From: Volutella citrinella
Lineage: Eukaryota; Ascomycota; Sordariomycetes; Hypocreales; Nectriaceae
Assembly (NCBI GenBank): GCA_034401135.1
Contig: JAWZSP010000001.1
Location: 6,200,001-6,264,000, forward strand
Length of the DNA stretch: 64,000 nucleotides
Direction: 5' to 3'
Part shown: positions 59,680-64,000 of the stretch, in pieces
Numbering within the stretch: position 1 is the stretch's first letter
Layout of the letters: each line of letters opens with the position of its first letter
Position numbers and translations under genes: made by a program
Notes under the pieces: generated by a model
Database searches by the model: none
Seen by the model: only the letters and a program-made list of their open reading frames with translations
What the model was told of the DNA's origin: nothing

Positions 59680-61173
59680 ATGGCCCACCACTTCCACGCG
59701 GGCGGCGCGGCTGGATTCCCTCTCCTGGACCCTTCCCACCATGGATTGGGCGTGTTCAAGGAGGTCTTCCACCGGTGGGCGGAGCTGGACTTGACCCAGA
59801 TTGGATCCATCGTCGCCATTGCGGGCGCGGCACCTACGGCCTGGAGGTTCCTGCAACGAGCGGGGCGTGAGGCCTATGTATGGATCAGAAGATTCTTTTT
59901 GGCTTCCGTGACGGTTCCCGGCGGTGATCCCATCAACAGAAGCATCGTCAAGTGGATCATGGGCAATCGCGAGCGCCACTACCGGTCATTCACAGGCCGT
60001 ACAGATCTCTCGCGCTCCAACGCTGATTGGGCCTCGTCATTGAAAAAGACCCGTCATTCAGTCCAGTACTGCCCTCACTGGGAAACGAGGTGGCTGTGGT
60101 ATAACGGCAACGCCCTGATCATCAACCGCGCCTTTGAGGGCTTTGGCGCATCGCTGTCCGACCCCAACTATGATGGCATCGGTGGAGAGGAGCTGACCAT
60201 CAGCTGCTTCGGCTGGTCGGTTGAACCTGTCAAGCAGTTCATCGAAACGTGTCGCGAGTATGCGGACCGGCAGACGCAGTTCTTCGTTGTCATCTACGCG
60301 CGCGACCGCTATGGATTGGCCTGGAAGCCCAAGGCCCGCAAGCCTATCCGACACCTTGACACTGTGCATTTCGACCACAAGCTCAAGAAGGACCTCATTG
60401 ACGACATTCGCAACTATTTGGATCCCAAGACGCAGCTGCGATATCAGAGCCGCAGCATGCCTTACCGAAGGGGCTATCTCCTCTACGGCCCTCCCGGCAC
60501 TGGGAAATCATCGCTGTCCGTGGCCATTGCTGGAGAATTTGGACTCGATCTGTACGAAGTAAAGGTCCCCAGCGTCGCTACAGACGCGGACTTGGAGCAA
60601 ATGTTCCAGGAGATTCCACCTCGCTGCGTTGTTCTTCTCGAGGACATTGACGCCGTCTGGGTCGAGCGTTCCCATGCCGATAGAGCCTCCCAAGACGGCA
60701 GCCCTGCCCCCAACTGCACCTTGTCAGGACTGCTAAATGTCTTGGACGGCGTTGGTTCGCAGGAAGGCCGAATTGTCATCATGACGACCAACCACCCTGA
60801 GCAACTCGACAGCGCCCTGGTTCGACCAGGCCGTATCGACACAAAAGTTTATCTCGGAAACATTAGCCAGGAATCGGCCAAGGACATGTTTGTGCGCATG
60901 TTTTCCCCGGATCTGGGCTGCTCCTCCAATCTGGACACTGCTACGATTGAGCAGCTTGCCGCGCAGTTTTCCAGCAGCATACCGGAAAACGTTTTTACTC
61001 CATCTGTTTTACAAGGATTTTTCCAACTACATTTAGACGACCCCCAGAAGGCGGCGTCAACTATCGGGGATTGGGTGGATAAGGAGCTTTCGAAGAAGTC
61101 GGACAAGGAGTTCGAGGTCATTGCCGCGGAGAAGCAGCATCTTGATCAGTATTACAGAGGACGAAAGCCGTGA
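59680..61173 (+). CDS. BCS1-like AAA ATPase
   Basis: A 497-residue intronless protein starting at the first in-frame ATG (the open frame reaches back to 59590 without ATG). Residues ~35-60 (GSIVAIAGAAPTAWRF) are mildly hydrophobic, where BCS1 has its single membrane span. The BCS1 N-terminal domain follows (residues ~60-240). The AAA module has Walker A GPPGTGKSS (270-278), Walker B VVLLEDID (317-324), sensor-1 TTNHPEQLD, and the arginine finger region LVRPGRID. BCS1 itself translocates the folded Rieske protein across the inner mitochondrial membrane. Fungal genomes carry many divergent paralogues of unknown clients, and this one is probably such a paralogue since its N terminus is not a clear mitochondrial signal. 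The C-terminal ~60 residues are Lys/Glu-rich helix. Confidence 0.85.
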   Translation: MAHHFHAGGAAGFPLLDPSHHGLGVFKEVFHRWAELDLTQIGSIVAIAGAAPTAWRFLQRAGREAYVWIRRFFLASVTVPGGDPINRSIVKWIMGNRERHYRSFTGRTDLSRSNADWASSLKKTRHSVQYCPHWETRWLWYNGNALIINRAFEGFGASLSDPNYDGIGGEELTISCFGWSVEPVKQFIETCREYADRQTQFFVVIYARDRYGLAWKPKARKPIRHLDTVHFDHKLKKDLIDDIRNYLDPKTQLRYQSRSMPYRRGYLLYGPPGTGKSSLSVAIAGEFGLDLYEVKVPSVATDADLEQMFQEIPPRCVVLLEDIDAVWVERSHADRASQDGSPAPNCTLSGLLNVLDGVGSQEGRIVIMTTNHPEQLDSALVRPGRIDTKVYLGNISQESAKDMFVRMFSPDLGCSSNLDTATIEQLAAQFSSSIPENVFTPSVLQGFFQLHLDDPQKAASTIGDWVDKELSKKSDKEFEVIAAEKQHLDQYYRGRKP

Positions 61174-61820
61174 AAGATATACGTAACAGCAGGCATCCCT
61201 CAGTTTTGTACAATAATAGACGCTGGAAGGAATGTAAGATTTGGAATGGAGGGAATGGATACACTGGCAGCTGTTTATTTGCTGCCTTTTTGTTTTGATA
61301 GATGTCCGCATTGGCTATCTGCCCGGATAAAGAGACTTTTATTACATTTTCCATGCACTGATACCCAACAGCCTCGTGACTCGGCGATGTCCAACTGACC
61401 TGCGGTGGTCAGCCATTATCCACGGAATGCAACACTCGGGTGCCAATAGCGACTGCGGATGCAAAGATAAGAGACATTTGGAGACTGAATGCACCTGTGT
61501 GCATAATCGGTGTCAGACTGGTGGTCCTGTAATCCTGGCTGACTGGTCGCCGTCGGCTGTGGCTTCGTGAAGAATGCGGGGAAGTGGGGACGGAAAGCCG
61601 ACACCCCCCGCAATCGTGACGAACGAAAGGGTTGGAAAGAGATCAGCCGAGGCGCAAGATACCCGGAGCTAGGGTGGGGGGCCTCGAGTGTTGCTAGGCC
61701 GAGAGGGAGCTCTGCGACCATGGTGAAAAGATTGCTTGCTCCGTACATCCTGCTTCACACCACCAAGCGTACCCTTGAGCATTGTCTGTATCGCGGCCGG
61801 ACGAAAGAAAAGAAAGAATC
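61174..61820. other. Intergenic before acyl-CoA ligase
   Basis: About 650 bases on the same strand between two plus-strand genes. The first 180 are AT-rich 3' flank of the BCS1-like gene. No defined element is evident apart from purine-rich aaagaaaagaaagaatc just before the ligase start. Confidence 0.4.
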
Positions 61821-63808
61821 ATGGTATTCACATCGCCAGCATGGGTTCCCGCCCTGCCCATGGGTAATTGTCTCCGTCTGGATCCCAAGTGCTAGCTGAC
61901 CTCTGCAATTCAAGACCCGCCGGACACCATCTCCATCCCCGAGTTTATGAACAATCCCAAGTACGGGCGCCACCCCATTGCCGAGTCGCGAAACCCGTAC
62001 ACCTGTGGCATCACCGGGAAGACGTATGACGTAAAGGAAGTCATACGGCGGGAGGACTATCTCGCCCGGGCGCTCAGGCAGCGTCTCAATTTCGATCCGT
62101 TGCGCGGCTCGGAATGGGACCGAGTGGCGGCCATCTTCTCCCTCAACACGGTAAGAGACGCACCACAAGCTTACTTGGGGTTCCAAAACTCATGCCGGAC
62201 AGATTGACTACATTCCCGTGACGCACGCGGTCCACAATCTCAACGGCATCGTGACGCCAGCCAGCGCCGCGTACTCTGCACCGGAGCTCGAGCAGCAGCT
62301 TCGGTCGTCGGGTGCCAAGGCCCTTTTTACCTGCTTTCCGCTACTAGATACCGCGCTCAAAGCGGCCAAGGGCGCTGGGATTAAGGAGGAAAATATCTTC
62401 ATCCTGCCATTGCCTGGGGCAGGCCGAAAGACGCCGTTCAAGAACGTCGATGAGCTGGTCGAGGAGGGGAAAACACTTGCCCCGCTCCCAGGCCTGGGAT
62501 GGACACCGGGCCAGGGTGCTCGCCAGGTTGCGTACCTCTGCTATTCCAGTGGAACATCTGGGCTTCCGGTGAGTAAAAGTCACAAAAATCTGCCATGAGA
62601 TGCTGATACGGCTTTAGAAAGGAGTCATGATTTCGCATCGCAACGTCATCGCCAACATCCTCCAAAAGACTGCCTTTGACACAGTGTCGCGCAAGGCCAA
62701 CGGCCTCGCCACTGCCATAACCACGGGAGTCTTGCCATTTAGCCATATTTACGGGCTCATCCCCGTCACGCATCTGGCAACGTACCGCGGCGACGAAGTT
62801 ATAGTGCTCCCGCGCTTCGAGATGAAGAGCTTCCTGGGCGCGCTGGCAAATCACAAGATCCAGCACATGGCTGTCGTGCCGCCGATTCTGATCAAGATGC
62901 TCACCAATTATGAAGAGTGTCGCCAGTACAACCTAGAGAATCTACGATATGTGTTCACGGGAGCGGCTCCTCTGGGACGGGAGACGGCAGACGATCTGCT
63001 CAAGCTCTTCCCTCAATGGACCATTGCCCAGGGATACGGTGGGTCAAACTGACGAGGCTATCACAGCAATGACTAATTACGAGGGCAGGAATGACGGAGA
63101 CGGCAACAGTTGTCACCTCGACATGCGAGCTAGATATTCTCTTTGGATCCGTCGGCTCGTTGCTGCCCGGCACAAAAGCCAAAGTCGTCGACACCGAAGA
63201 CCGGGAGATTACCGAATACGGGAAGCCCGGCGAACTACTGGTTCAAGGACCTACGATTGTTCTCGGGTACCTTGCCAACAAAAAGGCCGACGACGAGACG
63301 TTTGTATGGCACGACGACGGGCGCTGGATCCGGACGGGCGATGAAGTCGTCGTCACAAAGGCGCCTTCTGGCAACGAGCACTTTTTCATAGTGGACCGAA
63401 TCAAGGAACTCATTAAAGTCAAGGTACCCATTCTAGCTTCCAAAAAAGACGCATTCTTTCAGCTAACTTGAGCAGGGCCACCAAGTCGCACCGGCTGAGC
63501 TCGAGGCCCATCTGCTCTCGCACCCCGACGTGGCAGACTGCGCCGTCATCCAGGTCCCCGACGACCACGCCGGCGAGCTCCCGAAAGCCTTTGTCGTCAG
63601 GTCCAAGCAGGCAGCGAGCAGGGCCCCCGACGAGGTGAGGCAGGCGATTGATAAGCACGTGCGGGATCACAAGGCGCGGCACAAGTGGCTCAAGGGGGGC
63701 ATAGAGTTCATAGACGAGATTCCCAAGAGCGCGTCGGGCAAGATTTTGCGCCGCATCTTGAGGGACAAGGAGAAGCAGGCCAGGAAGGGGGGGAGGTCGA
63801 GGTTGTGA
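61821..63808 (+). CDS. Peroxisomal 4-coumarate:CoA-ligase-like acyl-CoA synthetase
   Basis: Six exons: 61821-61863, 61915-62150, 62203-62568, 62618-63038, 63089-63423 and 63476-63808. Introns are 49-52 bp and the phases fit, giving 577 residues. The adenylate-forming signature YSSGTSGLPKG (residues ~206-217) spans intron 3. QGYGMTET spans intron 4, and the hinge/A8 motif DRIKELIKVKGHQVAPAELE spans intron 5. The C-terminal catalytic lysine motif is PKSASGKILRRIL. The N-terminal half resembles the 4CL/luciferase branch of ANL enzymes (VLPFSHIYGL; YVFTGAAPLG). The last residues SRL form a canonical peroxisomal PTS1 signal, so activation of an aromatic or medium-chain acid for peroxisomal beta-oxidation or a secondary-metabolite side chain is likely; the substrate is unknown. 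The first exon encodes only 14 residues. Confidence 0.88.
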
Positions 63809-64000
63809 GTGCTGCTTGGATCCAGATGCGCGTTTCAAAGTTTGATGTAGATGGGGGATGCTTTGCTTTGGAGTTGACGCATCGTTGTGTTAAAGGAGCG
63901 TGGCTTTTCTGTTGAAGATGCTGGGTATTCACTCCTTCAACGGCTTCTGTCCATAGACAACATGGCTATCTCGAGTCAGTCAAAGCAATCTTACAACTCA
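63809..64000. other. 3' flank to window end
   Basis: The last 192 bases follow the ligase stop codon. They are moderately AT-rich and contain no supported feature; a gene could begin beyond the window. Confidence 0.4.

Overview
The window looks like nuclear DNA of a filamentous ascomycete (Pezizomycotina, probably a Sordariomycete; an order such as Hypocreales is only a guess). Most genes carry short introns of about 46-86 bp with GT..AG ends and CTAAC/CTGAC-like branch points. Exon codon use is GC-rich. The families are typically fungal: a Zn2Cys6 regulator, MFS sugar permease, BCS1-like AAA ATPase and peroxisomal acyl-CoA ligase. I found no rRNA, tRNA, CRISPR array or intact transposon. I identify 13 protein genes.

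Left half (1-33 kb). An unrecognised Ser-rich protein (728-2764) precedes one uninterrupted, intronless 28.2-kb reading frame (4411-32637). It encodes a 9408-residue protein with a signal peptide, several hundred tandem four-cysteine units, and Gly/Ser/Thr/Pro/Ala-rich linkers. The cysteine units have a second-order structure: about 30 cycles of four different 25-residue units (~17.85-27.2 kb), then, towards the C terminus, cycles of three 20-21-residue units. No C-terminal membrane anchor is visible, so a secreted, wall- or matrix-associated giant is the best reading. Its function is unknown.

Middle (33-42 kb). A DUF1593/Sde182-type nucleoside-hydrolase-like protein (minus strand) is divergent from an MFS sugar transporter. 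Then come a small four-helix membrane protein and a secreted protein built of roughly 40-residue repeats, each carrying an N-glycosylation sequon.

Cluster at 43.3-55.4 kb. Four genes look like a glycine betaine (or choline-derived) demethylation cluster: a Rieske oxygenase, a sarcosine-oxidase/amadoriase-family flavoenzyme, a Zn2Cys6 regulator, and a dimethylglycine oxidase-like FAD/GcvT protein that closely resembles the actinobacterial type. The natural pathway is glycine betaine -> dimethylglycine -> sarcosine -> glycine. A 15-bp sequence, CCGATCACGTGAGCG, occurs identically upstream of the Rieske and the dimethylglycine oxidase genes, in the same orientation relative to transcription. A near copy lies upstream of the third enzyme. 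This is a strong candidate for a shared cluster operator.

Right end (55.4-64 kb). An unrecognised multi-pass membrane glycoprotein (minus strand), a BCS1-like AAA ATPase, and a six-exon 4-coumarate:CoA-ligase-like enzyme ending in the peroxisomal signal SRL.
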